Assembly: GCF_018474025.1 (NCBI RefSeq)
Contig: NZ_JAHCTA010000002.1
Coordinates: forward strand, 562 to 64,561
From: Alteromonas oceanisediminis
GTDB lineage: Bacteria > Pseudomonadota > Gammaproteobacteria > Enterobacterales > Alteromonadaceae
Length of the DNA: 64,000 nt
Reading direction: 5' to 3'
Shown here: positions 25,274-34,332 of the stretch, piece after piece
Layout: each line of letters opens with the position of its first letter
Position numbering within the stretch: the stretch's first letter is position 1
Program-made: the position numbers and the translations under genes
The notes under the pieces: generated by a model
Database searches by the model: none
The model's input: only the letters and a program-made list of their open reading frames with translations
Told to the model about the DNA's origin: nothing

Positions 25274-25957
25274 ATGCTGAGAACGCTTATTTGGCGTGTA
25301 ATGTCGGTTTCAATGATGGTCGTGATGTGTTCACAGGCCGCTCAACCAAGCATACCTGCTCAGTCCACTGTTAGGCTAATATTACCTCATGATCAAGACA
25401 CTGAGCTGCGCTTTATCCCGCGATTTGAAGCGTTATACCAACAGCTAGATTATCAGATCGAGTGGGTCAGTATTCCTTTAGAAAGAGGTGTGATTGAGCT
25501 GACTAAAGGTAACGTGGATGGACTGATGTTCGCGCCAGAGATGCAACCAAGCGAGACAGCACCCTATGTTTTAATCCGATCGTTGGCTACTGAAAAGTCG
25601 ATCTATTTGATTTGCTTCCGCCAGGAAGTCTGCTCAGACACGGCGTTATTTGAACCAGGTACTCACTTTTTGGCGCCCACTATCGCGGATTTTTTTATCC
25701 GCAAACAGCAATATACGGCACGGCCCTACTATATTGAAGAGCTCAGTACTTACCACTCGTTAATGCTAAAAGGGCGTTTCCGCTTTGCTATTGCCGATGG
25801 TGTTACGCTTCCCTCGCTGTTTAACACGCCTGAATTTTCAGCGTATACACTGCAAACGTACGCGTATTTTCACGCCGTCAGATCCAATCATACCGAGCTA
25901 ATCGAAGCACTCTCGAAGATGACCCTGCCCACGTTAGTTCCCGCCACGACTCAATAG
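25274..25957 (+). CDS. orphan periplasmic solute-binding protein
   Basis: Secreted protein of 227 residues with a family 3 binding-protein outline. The signal peptide spans about 1-22 (ending near CSQA). Lobe 1 includes RFIPRFEALYQQLDYQIEWV and RGVIELTKGNVDGLMFAP, and lobe 2 RFRFAIADGVTLP. It is shorter than transport-type members and lacks any adjacent permease, so a sensory or regulatory role is possible. It is the third such orphan in the window and shares little sequence with the other two. The ligand is not predictable. Confidence 0.65.
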   Translation: MLRTLIWRVMSVSMMVVMCSQAAQPSIPAQSTVRLILPHDQDTELRFIPRFEALYQQLDYQIEWVSIPLERGVIELTKGNVDGLMFAPEMQPSETAPYVLIRSLATEKSIYLICFRQEVCSDTALFEPGTHFLAPTIADFFIRKQQYTARPYYIEELSTYHSLMLKGRFRFAIADGVTLPSLFNTPEFSAYTLQTYAYFHAVRSNHTELIEALSKMTLPTLVPATTQ

Positions 25958-25973
25958 TGCGCAACACAGCGTA

Positions 25974-26741
25974 TCAGCTCTCCGGTCCAATCAGGGTCAG
26001 GTGCACCGACGACGAGTATCCCATAGCTTCGTAGAGGGGTTGCCCCATCATGGAGGCATGCAGCGTAGTTCGCTCAGTGCCCATCATCTTCTGCCCGACC
26101 GATATGGCTTTGCGCATGACGGTTTCCGCATAGCCTTTACCGCGAGCATCTTCACTGGTCGCAACTAATGCAATATAAACCGTGCCCATTACGTGAAGCG
26201 CAGCGGCGCATGAAACCGGTTGGCCGTTTATATATCCGACGAAAGCATAACTATCGTTCGACCAAAACGTTTTCTTTGAAATGCAATCAAATAGCTCAAC
26301 TGGCATATGATACGCATGAGCATTTAGCACCGCTAAGTCGCGTGCACTTTTATCGTCGTTAACGCGTAAAATCTCCAGTTCAGCAAGAGGCCTCCGCGGC
26401 GGCAGTAGTTCGTCGGCTTCCATACTGATCATGGGTACCAACGCGGCAAGACCGTGGTGTCGGATTAATTGTTCCCACTCAGCGGGACACCACGTTGGGC
26501 AAATTATACCACCGATTGGGTGGGCGTGTTCACGTCCTCGAGCGTCGGCCGCCGTTAACATGCTGTGGAACCCGTCGTCTGTCGCGTTGGGGGCGTTCTG
26601 GATCCATAGGTTATAGAACAGATTTGGCGTATCTGAGAGGCAGCAAGTAAAGGTTTCGGATACTTCATATTAAGGCGATGGCAGCCGCTCTGTCATCATT
26701 TTCCACGCTTGGATAAAGAGTTGAACCGGATCGGTGTGCAC
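25974..26741 (-). pseudogene. GNAT acetyltransferase gene with in-frame stop
   Basis: The intact 3' part (195 codons from 26561) encodes a GNAT fold with the acetyl-CoA loop ATSEDARGKGYAETVM. The same frame stays open upstream, reading SETFTCCLSDTPNLFYNLWI, until TAA at 26670-26672. Beyond that it continues in frame as LFIQAWKMMTERLPSP to a GTG at 26741 that has AAAGG seven bases upstream. The AW-x4-ERLP motif is typical of the N-terminus of this GNAT subgroup, so the gene once started there. TAA now stops it at codon 24. A shorter product from ATG 26561 would lack the N-terminal part and has no obvious SD. Confidence 0.7.
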
Positions 26742-26814
26742 AGGAAGGCCTTTGGCGCTTTTGCGTAAAAAATGAGCATACTGTATTTGATTGATCGACT
26801 TATCAATTAACAGG

Positions 26815-26862
26815 TTGACAAAGACAGTGCGCTACAATTAGAGTGATATCAAAATGATATCA
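26815..26862 (+). promoter_or_regulatory. promoter and double palindromic operator of the SPFH gene
   Basis: A consensus -35 TTGACA lies at 26815-26820 with a weak -10 (TAGAGT) 18 bases on. Directly after it, the 8-bp palindrome TGATATCA occurs twice (26844-26851 and 26855-26862). The centres are 11 bp apart, one helical turn, so two dimers could bind the same DNA face. The ribbon-helix-helix protein encoded downstream is the natural candidate ligand. Confidence 0.6.
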
Positions 26863-26877
26863 CATAAGGCTTTTGCT

Positions 26878-27747
26878 ATGATTCAAGAACGTAAAGGGTT
26901 GTCTTTTAATGGCTATATTGCGGCGCTGGTGCTTTTGGCATTAACGCTAGGCTGTTTGTGGGGGATTGCGGCGAACGCGGCACCGTCTGAGGGCGGTAAG
27001 TTCATCTTTATTATTGCCATGCCGATTGTAGTAGCGTGTTGGTTAGGCTTTTTCATGGTGCAGCCAAATCAGGGCAAAGTGTTAACTCTGTTTGGTCATT
27101 ATGTGGGTACAGAGAAGCGTTCTGGCCTGCGTTGGACCATACCTTTATTTATGCGCCGGGCAGTATCGTTGCGTATTCGCAATTTTGAAAGTGCAAAAAT
27201 CAAGGTCAACGACAATCAGGGAAACCCTATCGAGATCGCTGCTATTGTGGTGTGGAAGGTCACTGACACCGCTGAAGCGGTATTTGAAGTGGATGACTAC
27301 GAGAGTTATGTCACGATTCAAAGTGAATCTGCGCTGCGTATTCTGGCTAGCAGTTATCCATATGATCCGCGCGACGATGAAGAGGCTGAAATTGCGTTGC
27401 GCAGTCATCCAGTCGAAGTGTCAGATAGGCTGACCGCTGAAATACAGGAGCGTTTGGGCAAAGCGGGTATTACGGTGCATGAAGCGCGCATTAGCCATCT
27501 TGCCTACGCGCAGGAAATAGCCAGTGCGATGCTCCAGCGCCAACAAGCCTCTGCAATTATCGCTGCGCGCAGCCGCATTGTAGATGGTGCTGTGGGTATG
27601 GTGGACATGGCGCTACAACAGCTTAATGCAAAGCAGATTGTTGAATTAGATGACGAACGCAAAGCGGCTATGGTGAGTAATTTATTGGTGGTTTTGTGCA
27701 GTGATAAAAATGCACAACCGGTCATCAATAGCGGCAGCTTGTACTAG
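26878..27747 (+). CDS. SPFH/band 7 domain membrane protein
   Basis: Membrane protein of 289 residues. Two hydrophobic segments lie near the N-terminus (about 12-35 and 45-65). An SPFH (stomatin/prohibitin) domain follows at about 70-250, with FMVQPNQGKVLTLFGHYVGT, RIRNFESAKIKVNDNQGNPI and EARISHLAYAQEIASAMLQRQ. Such proteins oligomerise in membranes and organise lipid or protein platforms. The ATG at 26878 has AAGG nine bases upstream; the earlier ATG at 26854 falls inside the operator and is rejected. It is followed one base later by an RHH regulator gene, a pairing that suggests autoregulation. Confidence 0.85.
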   Translation: MIQERKGLSFNGYIAALVLLALTLGCLWGIAANAAPSEGGKFIFIIAMPIVVACWLGFFMVQPNQGKVLTLFGHYVGTEKRSGLRWTIPLFMRRAVSLRIRNFESAKIKVNDNQGNPIEIAAIVVWKVTDTAEAVFEVDDYESYVTIQSESALRILASSYPYDPRDDEEAEIALRSHPVEVSDRLTAEIQERLGKAGITVHEARISHLAYAQEIASAMLQRQQASAIIAARSRIVDGAVGMVDMALQQLNAKQIVELDDERKAAMVSNLLVVLCSDKNAQPVINSGSLY

Positions 27748-27748
27748 C

Positions 27749-27967
27749 ATGGCATCAAAGAAAGCCTATCCGCTGCGCATCAATGCAAACGTGTTGGCCG
27801 CGATGCAACGCTGGGCAGATGACGAACTGCGCAGCGTCAATGCTCAAATCGAGTATGTTTTGCGCAACGCATTGGTAGAGCAGGGGCGAGTGAAGCTGGT
27901 GGAGAAGGTCGTTATCGATGTCGAGGAAAACGATCCCGACAGCGATAGCGCTCCCAAAGAGGCTTAA
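27749..27967 (+). CDS. Arc-like ribbon-helix-helix DNA-binding protein
   Basis: A 72-residue protein with an Arc/MetJ-type fold. The strand AYPLRINANVLAAM is followed by helix A (QRWADDELRSVN) and helix B (AQIEYVLRNALVEQG), the usual Arc signature, and an acidic tail. Dimers would insert the ribbon into the major groove. The start at 27749 is used, one base after the SPFH stop, so translation is coupled. It probably represses its own operon through the two TGATATCA sites at 26844-26862. No toxin gene is adjacent, which argues against a toxin-antitoxin pair. Confidence 0.75.
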   Translation: MASKKAYPLRINANVLAAMQRWADDELRSVNAQIEYVLRNALVEQGRVKLVEKVVIDVEENDPDSDSAPKEA

Positions 27968-28695
27968 CGCTGCACAGTGCGCAGTCGAACGCGCATGCGG
28001 TAAGCACTTACCGCCAGCAGCAGTGCTAACAGTGTAGATACACTACCGCCGTGCTCTTCCACATAAACAACCGTGGTTTCGACATACTCATAATTCTCGC
28101 TTTCAAGCGGTGCAAACGCTAGGTCAGCATCGTCGTATGCATCGGTGAAGGCGACAAGTTCGTCGGTGTCTGCATCATACAGCTCAATAAGAATATCGTA
28201 TTCATCGCTGGGGTAGCCCTGCAATAAGGAGCTTTCAACGACAAAACTGTCTGTACTGGCATCGCCGTCGATTGCGAACACTGAAGTGACATGATACGAC
28301 TCATACACGTCGGTTCGGCTCAGATACAAGATGGCATAAACATAGGCGCGGTGGTAAACCGTATCAGCGTCAAACTCAACGGTAATGCTGGAATGGTAGC
28401 CGTCATAGTCAATGTCATTGGTGAGGCTGACCCAGCTATCGAAAATCCAGAAGTCCGTATTCGCCGGAATGGCTTCACGCTCCTTGCCGACTATTGCGGG
28501 TTCGCGCGACCCAAGTTGCACATTTTTCTGCAACCAGTTTCGCGTATTTTGAGTCTCTCTGTCAGGTGATGTAAACGGTACGCCAAACTGAAATTCAGCA
28601 CTATTTACCTGACTTTCCGGGGAAGGTTTTTCTGCGGCGCTCGCCGACATGCTAAGCAGACAGGCGGTGACAAACAGACAAACAACATATTTCAT
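27964..28695 (-). CDS. choice-of-anchor H protein with GlyGly C-terminal sorting signal
   Basis: Exported protein of 243 residues. A signal peptide (ending MSASAA) leads into a domain with FWIFDSWVSL, DIDYDGYHSSITVEFDADT and LLQGYPSDEYDILIELYDAD, the pattern I associate with the choice-of-anchor H family. The C-terminus has the rhombosortase (GlyGly-CTERM) layout: HGGS, a hydrophobic helix (TLLALLLAVSA) and an Arg cluster (RMRVRLR). Rhombosortase should cleave at the Gly pair. The start codon is preceded by AGGAGC inside a perfect hairpin. Its stop overlaps the convergent RHH gene by 4 bases. Confidence 0.85.
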   Translation of the reverse strand: MKYVVCLFVTACLLSMSASAAEKPSPESQVNSAEFQFGVPFTSPDRETQNTRNWLQKNVQLGSREPAIVGKEREAIPANTDFWIFDSWVSLTNDIDYDGYHSSITVEFDADTVYHRAYVYAILYLSRTDVYESYHVTSVFAIDGDASTDSFVVESSLLQGYPSDEYDILIELYDADTDELVAFTDAYDDADLAFAPLESENYEYVETTVVYVEEHGGSVSTLLALLLAVSAYRMRVRLRTVQR

Positions 28696-28699
28696 GAAG

Positions 28700-28734
28700 T
28701 GCTCCTAACCGAACAATGATTTTCGTTAGGAGCA
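28700..28734 (-). promoter_or_regulatory. hairpin sequestering the Shine-Dalgarno of the anchored protein
   Basis: On the minus strand TGCTCCTAAC (28734-28725) pairs perfectly with GTTAGGAGCA (28709-28700) across a 15-base loop. The 3' arm contains the AGGAGC ribosome binding site of the gene starting at 28695, so a folded leader would block translation. It has no T-run and so is not a terminator. Confidence 0.6.
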
Positions 28735-28781
28735 GTGTGCAACGCTCAAGCTGAATCGTTGCTGAAAGCTAACTGACTGGC

Positions 28782-29168
28782 TTAGGCATCGTCCATGTCG
28801 CGCTCAAGCGCGTCATCGCCAATATAGTAGGTGCCCCAGCCGTCATAGTGTACACCGTGTTTTTGCGCTATTTTTAAAAGACTGTCGGTGTCTTTATCCA
28901 GCGGGCCACGTTCGAGTTTGCGTTCAGCCACCGCATCGAAGCAAAATACGATGCCGCCATCATCTAACATTAATTCTTCTGCATCAGTCACTTCAAAGCC
29001 TGCCTTAAAGGTATCGACAGCGGCCTTCTCCAACGCATCAAAATCTGCGCTAGCGAGATGATGCTCTACCGTGTAGATTGCATCCATCTGACTGCCGTCT
29101 TCACGCAGTGCATCTATCGTCTCTTGATTAAACTCATGCCACTCTTGGCGTTCTTGTTCCGCGCTCAT
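28782..29168 (-). CDS. rraB: RraB-family ribonuclease E regulator
   Basis: A 128-residue acidic protein of the RraB (regulator of RNase E activity B) family. Family features include LREDGSQMDAIYTVEHHLAS near residue 20, DALEKAAVDTFKAGFEV in the middle, and KHGVHYDGWGTYYIGD at the end. RraB binds the degradosome scaffold of RNase E and lowers mRNA decay. It is slightly shorter than the E. coli protein, lacking part of the acidic tail. It lies 33 bases downstream of the acyltransferase gene in the same direction. Confidence 0.85.
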   Translation of the reverse strand: MSAEQERQEWHEFNQETIDALREDGSQMDAIYTVEHHLASADFDALEKAAVDTFKAGFEVTDAEELMLDDGGIVFCFDAVAERKLERGPLDKDTDSLLKIAQKHGVHYDGWGTYYIGDDALERDMDDA

Positions 29169-29201
29169 AGTTAATTCCAGTCTACTACCACCACCATCAG
29201 T

Positions 29202-29996
29202 TTATCGCGTTGCGGCAAGTTGCGCGACCTCATCGTCAAGTTTTTCGATATGCTGCTTCATGATGGTATGGCAGTGTTCAGCCCATTCTTTGGCTGTTTT
29301 ACTGTCATCCAAGGTCAATGGAGGTAATATGTCAATTAATACCGTACCGTTATTCCATCGATTCAATTTGATGGTTTTGTGCGTACTGCTTGCGCACACC
29401 ATAACGATTTTTTCATTGGTGTTCATCGCCAGCCGAAAAGCGCCCGTTTTAAATGGCAACAAACCGCGCCCATAACTGCGCGTTCCCTCTGGAAAGAACC
29501 ACACCGACAAGCGTCGTTCGCGCATCTTTTCTGCTGTCAGCGACAAGGTGTCGCGGGCCTTTCCGGTATTTTTACGATCGATCAAAATGTTGCCCGACAA
29601 CCAATAAAGCTGTCCGAACAGAGGGATCCATTTCAAGCTCTTTTTACCCACGGTGACTACGCCCGGCAGTGCCGCCTTGCAGATTGTCAGCAGGTCGTAG
29701 CTATTCTGGTGATTAGCGATAAACACATAGGGCACGTCAGCTTGGATAGCGCCAGAGGTTCGCATGACCAGTTTGGTGCCTAAGAAAAACGACATCGTGC
29801 TGTACACCTGACCCGCAATATGCACATTATTGCGGTGAAACGGCCGCACGATGCAGACGGCGATGAGTAGAAGATTAATGATCAGAAAATAAAAAAAGAT
29901 CGCAATGATTCGAATAGCAGCTAACACGTGTACGCTCAATAAGGTTTTTGCGGCAGTATACGCAACCTGAAAAAAATCTACAGTGCTACGCACCAC
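29202..29996 (-). CDS. plsC: 1-acyl-sn-glycerol-3-phosphate acyltransferase
   Basis: Inner-membrane acyltransferase of 264 residues that adds the second acyl chain to lysophosphatidic acid in phospholipid synthesis. The catalytic HX4D motif is in IANHQNSYDLL (about residue 93), and the glycerol-phosphate binding motif is FFPEGTRS (about 165), with GKKSLKWIPLFGQ between them. Two hydrophobic segments occupy the N-terminal 60 residues. The start is a GTG at 29996 with another GTG just after and no obvious SD, so the exact N-terminus is uncertain. Confidence 0.88.
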   Translation of the reverse strand: MVRSTVDFFQVAYTAAKTLLSVHVLAAIRIIAIFFYFLIINLLLIAVCIVRPFHRNNVHIAGQVYSTMSFFLGTKLVMRTSGAIQADVPYVFIANHQNSYDLLTICKAALPGVVTVGKKSLKWIPLFGQLYWLSGNILIDRKNTGKARDTLSLTAEKMRERRLSVWFFPEGTRSYGRGLLPFKTGAFRLAMNTNEKIVMVCASSTHKTIKLNRWNNGTVLIDILPPLTLDDSKTAKEWAEHCHTIMKQHIEKLDDEVAQLAATR

Positions 29997-30132
29997 TATT
30001 TACATTGCACAGTGCAACAGTTAGCTACATAAATGAGGTGCTGTGCTAAAGTGTAGCGCAAACAAGGTCGATACAGCGTATGAATTCTGTCAACATAATT
30101 GACTTCATCCAATTAAAGGGCACTTAACACGA

Positions 30133-31269
30133 ATGCAGGAATTTATCCCCGACGAGCTTGATGACGACATTCTGGGTGATTTAATGGAGGAGATTAACGA
30201 GCTTTACGAAGCCAGTGAGCAAACGTTAATTGAACTTGAACTAAGGCCCGATGACAATGAGCTGCAACGCTCGTTGTTTCGTTCTCTGCATACGATTAAA
30301 GGCGATCTTGGCCTCGTCAGCTTCAGCCCAATGATCCCGCTACTGCAACACGTCGAAGATTTACTCGACTATTTGCGTAAGGGCCAAATACACTATACCA
30401 GCACCATGAGCGACCTGGTGTTACTCACAATGGACAGAGTGAAAACTTTCGTTGAGTCCTGCATACAAACGGGTAAAGCAAGTTACGATGGCGGTTTGCA
30501 TGAAAAACTTGTTCTAGCGATTTCACGAATTCAACCTGACAATGGCAATCAGCACGAGCGTCTGCTGGCTGACGCTGTGTTGTTACTCGACCCTTCACTG
30601 GATTTAGCTGGCACTGCGGACAGCAACGACGCAACGGTGAAAGCAAAACCCTCGGTGCTAGGCAACACAGGCATCCCGAAAGATCTCAGCCAAGAGAAAC
30701 AACAGGACATTTTGTTCTTTCGTGATCTAATGAAAGCCATTGAGCGTCGCTCAAACTATTGGGAAGGGCGCGGCGATCGTATTGCAAAACTGGCCAGCTA
30801 TGTGAATACCGTGTCAGGCAATCAGGTTGACGCCGACCAATTGGCTGTGGCGTGTTATGTACACGACTTTGGCATGGCTTTTATGCCGTTGAAGTTGCTG
30901 CATAAAACGGAAAAGTACTCAGACCTTGAGTTCAATCTGATGCGCTCGCACGTGTACAAAAGCGCGCGTTTGCTAGAACACCTCGACCAATGGGATGGGG
31001 CGAGAAAGATGGTTATGCAACATCATGAGCGTATTGATGGCTCTGGTTACCCGCTGGGGATCAAGGAAGTTGACATGTGCGAAGGGGCGAAACTAATGGC
31101 AATCTTGGACACGTACGATGCGATGACTCACCCTCGCGCGCACAATGGCGAGAATCAATTGTCGAAAAAAGAAGCCGTCATTGCCATTAATCGAAGCGCT
31201 AAAGGACAATTTAGTGTCAAATGGATCCGCATTTTTAACCAAGCGATGACGGCCTTACTAACCCAGTAG
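30133..31269 (+). CDS. Hpt plus HD-GYP domain protein
   Basis: Cytoplasmic protein of 378 residues. The N-terminal Hpt domain (about 10-110) carries the phospho-acceptor His in LHTIKGDLGL. The C-terminal HD-GYP domain (about 190-370) has HDFGMAFMP, QHHERIDGSGYPLG and ILDTYDAMTHPR. HD-GYP domains hydrolyse cyclic di-GMP. Here HDFGM replaces the usual HDIGK, and the earlier metal-binding His position reads GDRIAKL, so activity may be reduced. The Hpt domain suggests input from a phosphorelay rather than a fused receiver domain, an unusual pairing. Its stop nearly touches the convergent murA stop. Confidence 0.85.
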   Translation: MQEFIPDELDDDILGDLMEEINELYEASEQTLIELELRPDDNELQRSLFRSLHTIKGDLGLVSFSPMIPLLQHVEDLLDYLRKGQIHYTSTMSDLVLLTMDRVKTFVESCIQTGKASYDGGLHEKLVLAISRIQPDNGNQHERLLADAVLLLDPSLDLAGTADSNDATVKAKPSVLGNTGIPKDLSQEKQQDILFFRDLMKAIERRSNYWEGRGDRIAKLASYVNTVSGNQVDADQLAVACYVHDFGMAFMPLKLLHKTEKYSDLEFNLMRSHVYKSARLLEHLDQWDGARKMVMQHHERIDGSGYPLGIKEVDMCEGAKLMAILDTYDAMTHPRAHNGENQLSKKEAVIAINRSAKGQFSVKWIRIFNQAMTALLTQ

Positions 31270-31270
31270 C

Positions 31271-32545
<1,275 letters not shown>

Positions 32546-32564
32546 TTATTCTGTCAGCAAAGCA

Positions 32565-32822
32565 TTAGCTTGGCATGTTAAACATGCGCTCACGCTTCCA
32601 ATCTTTTTCAGTAAACGTTTTTATTGTAACAGCATGTATGCTGCCGTCAGTGATTTTTTCTTTCAACGGCGCATAAACTGCCTGTTGGCGCTTGACGCGA
32701 GACATATCGGCGAAGTCGTCGCTCACGGCGATAACCTGAAAATGAGTGCCTTCGCTGCGCACGTGCACATCTGATAAGTTGAGTGCCTGCTTAAGCAAAA
32801 GTTCGATTTCTTCGTTAGTCAT
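32565..32822 (-). CDS. ibaG: BolA-family protein IbaG
   Basis: An 85-residue BolA-fold protein. It has the usual pattern EIELLLKQALNLSDVHV, GTHFQVIAVSDDFADMSRVKRQQ, and HAVTIKTFTEKDW. The His positions of the fold, which can coordinate an Fe-S cluster together with monothiol glutaredoxin, are retained in HFQVIAVS and HAVTIKTF. Its position between mlaB and murA identifies it as IbaG (YrbA) rather than BolA itself. Confidence 0.93.
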   Translation of the reverse strand: MTNEEIELLLKQALNLSDVHVRSEGTHFQVIAVSDDFADMSRVKRQQAVYAPLKEKITDGSIHAVTIKTFTEKDWKRERMFNMPS

Positions 32823-32866
32823 TGAATATTCCAGACGGTTTCAAGTGAAAGTAAGGGGAGGAATCG

Positions 32867-33184
32867 CTATTTTAGCGGCAAAAGCGCAGAGGCGTCGCTT
32901 ATTTTGGCCAGATTGACAAGTTCATTCGGTATATGGCTAAAAACAATCGACACGCCATTCGCTTTGGTATCTCGAACAAGATTGATCAACCAAGCTAACC
33001 CTGCACTGTCGGACCGTTTAAGGTCGGTTAGGTCAACGGTTATTGTTTGCTCTTTGTCGAGGGATGGAAGGACATCACCTGCATGAGCCTCCCACCAATC
33101 TTTGCGCAAGGTGTACATGGTTAAATCGCCACGGATCATCACTGTTTGACTATCCGCAGCCTCGACTGAATACCGAGAGTCCAC
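32867..33184 (-). CDS. mlaB: MlaB, STAS-domain protein of the Mla transporter
   Basis: A 105-residue STAS-domain protein. MlaB binds the ATPase MlaF and stabilises the inner-membrane MlaFEDB complex. The conserved loop LTDLKRSDSAGLAWLINLVR contains the DSAG motif. The protein begins MDSRYSVEAADSQTVMIRGD. It is encoded 2 bases after mlaC and shares the operon. Sequence conservation in MlaB is low, so position contributes to the call. Confidence 0.9.
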   Translation of the reverse strand: MDSRYSVEAADSQTVMIRGDLTMYTLRKDWWEAHAGDVLPSLDKEQTITVDLTDLKRSDSAGLAWLINLVRDTKANGVSIVFSHIPNELVNLAKISDASALLPLK

Positions 33185-33186
33185 GA

Positions 33187-33831
33187 TCAGTTTGCTTCTT
33201 CGTTGTTTAACTTAATCGGCTGCTCGATAGTATCTCGCATGATTTCAAGAACCTTGTCGATGCCTTCTTGGCGTAAGATAGATTCAAACTCACTACGTTT
33301 GCTAGACAGCATGCTGATGCCCTCCGCCACCATGTCGTAAGCTCGCCAATCATCGCTACGATTGCTCTTACGCACTTTGAAAGCAATGTTGATGTCAGGA
33401 CGCTTACCATCTTTAATCACGGCGCGCACGGTAACCGATTTTTTGTCATCAAATTCGGCTGACGGTGCAAAGATCACACTTTGATTATCATAGTATCCCA
33501 TCGCAATGGCATAACTTGTAATGAGGTACTCACGAAAAACCTGCACGTACTCGGCTAATTTCTCTTCTGGCACCGACTTAAAGTGTTTGCCGAGCACCAT
33601 GAACGCTGAGAATTTATAATCGATATACGGCAATAATTCCTCAGCCATGATGGTGCGTAGTTTTTCAGGGTCATTTTTAATCTCAGCCTGTTCACGTTTC
33701 ATGCGATCAAACGTTTTAGACGCGACTTCTTGCACCATGATAAACGGGTCGGACGAGTCGACAGTCGCTTCTTGCGCGCTTGCTGTGGCGAAGAACACGC
33801 TTGCGACCAGCAATAAAAACCATTTTTTCAC
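33187..33831 (-). CDS. mlaC: MlaC, periplasmic phospholipid shuttle
   Basis: Periplasmic lipid carrier of 214 residues that moves phospholipids between the outer-membrane MlaA complex and MlaFEDB. The signal peptide KKWFLLLVASVFFATASA is followed by the family segments LLPYIDYKFSAFMVLGKHFK and FREYLITSYAIAMGYY. The GTG at 33831 is preferred since GGAG lies eight bases upstream and the signal peptide follows directly. An ATG at 33852 and the frame to 33891 run into mlaD and add unlikely residues. Confidence 0.92.
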   Translation of the reverse strand: MKKWFLLLVASVFFATASAQEATVDSSDPFIMVQEVASKTFDRMKREQAEIKNDPEKLRTIMAEELLPYIDYKFSAFMVLGKHFKSVPEEKLAEYVQVFREYLITSYAIAMGYYDNQSVIFAPSAEFDDKKSVTVRAVIKDGKRPDINIAFKVRKSNRSDDWRAYDMVAEGISMLSSKRSEFESILRQEGIDKVLEIMRDTIEQPIKLNNEEAN

Positions 33832-33856
33832 GTTGATTACTCCACTTATCATTAAA

Positions 33857-34324
33857 TTAATCGTTGTTTTTACTAAACAGGAATTGGCCAATAAGATCTT
33901 CTAGCACGAGTGCTGACTTGGTATCTTCAATGAAATCGCCGTCAGTCAAATTGCCAATATCGCCGAATTTGAAGCCCGGTTGCAAACCAACATATTGCTC
34001 ACCTAATAACCCTGATGTCAGAATGGCGACTGAGGTTGTTTCAGGAAAGCTGTCGTAGTTTTTATTGATCGTCAGTACAACAACGGGAGTGAAGTCATCG
34101 CTATCCAAAGAAATGGATTCCACACGCCCGACAATCACGCCCCCCACCTTAACCGCTGAGCGCTCTTTAAGCCCGCCTATGTTATCAAATTTAGCTTTTA
34201 GCGTGTAGGTTTCCCCCCGCGCTTGCATGCCCTGATTTGCCACTTTCAAGCCCAGCAGGAGAATGGCACCTACTGTTAGAATGACAAATAACCCAACTAA
34301 GATTTCCGTTTTACGCGAAGTCAT
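33857..34324 (-). CDS. mlaD: MlaD, MCE-domain subunit
   Basis: A 155-residue protein with one N-terminal membrane anchor (ILVGLFVILTVGAILLLGLKV) and a single MCE domain (about 38-115, with YTLKAKFDNIGGLKERSAVK and VGRVESISLD). MlaD forms a hexameric ring above MlaE and hands lipid to or from MlaC. The short C-terminal helix after LQPGFKFGD (LVLEDLIGQFLF) matches the helical plug that lines the pore. Confidence 0.94.
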   Translation of the reverse strand: MTSRKTEILVGLFVILTVGAILLLGLKVANQGMQARGETYTLKAKFDNIGGLKERSAVKVGGVIVGRVESISLDSDDFTPVVVLTINKNYDSFPETTSVAILTSGLLGEQYVGLQPGFKFGDIGNLTDGDFIEDTKSALVLEDLIGQFLFSKNND

Positions 34325-34332
34325 CTCAAATC

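Noticed and set aside
26854-26877. Earlier ATG of the SPFH gene at 26854
   Set aside because: It lies inside the second TGATATCA palindrome and has no SD; ATG 26878 has AAGG at good spacing.
27749-27967. RHH gene as an antitoxin of a toxin-antitoxin pair
   Set aside because: Its only operon partner is an SPFH membrane protein of 289 residues; no small toxin gene precedes or follows.
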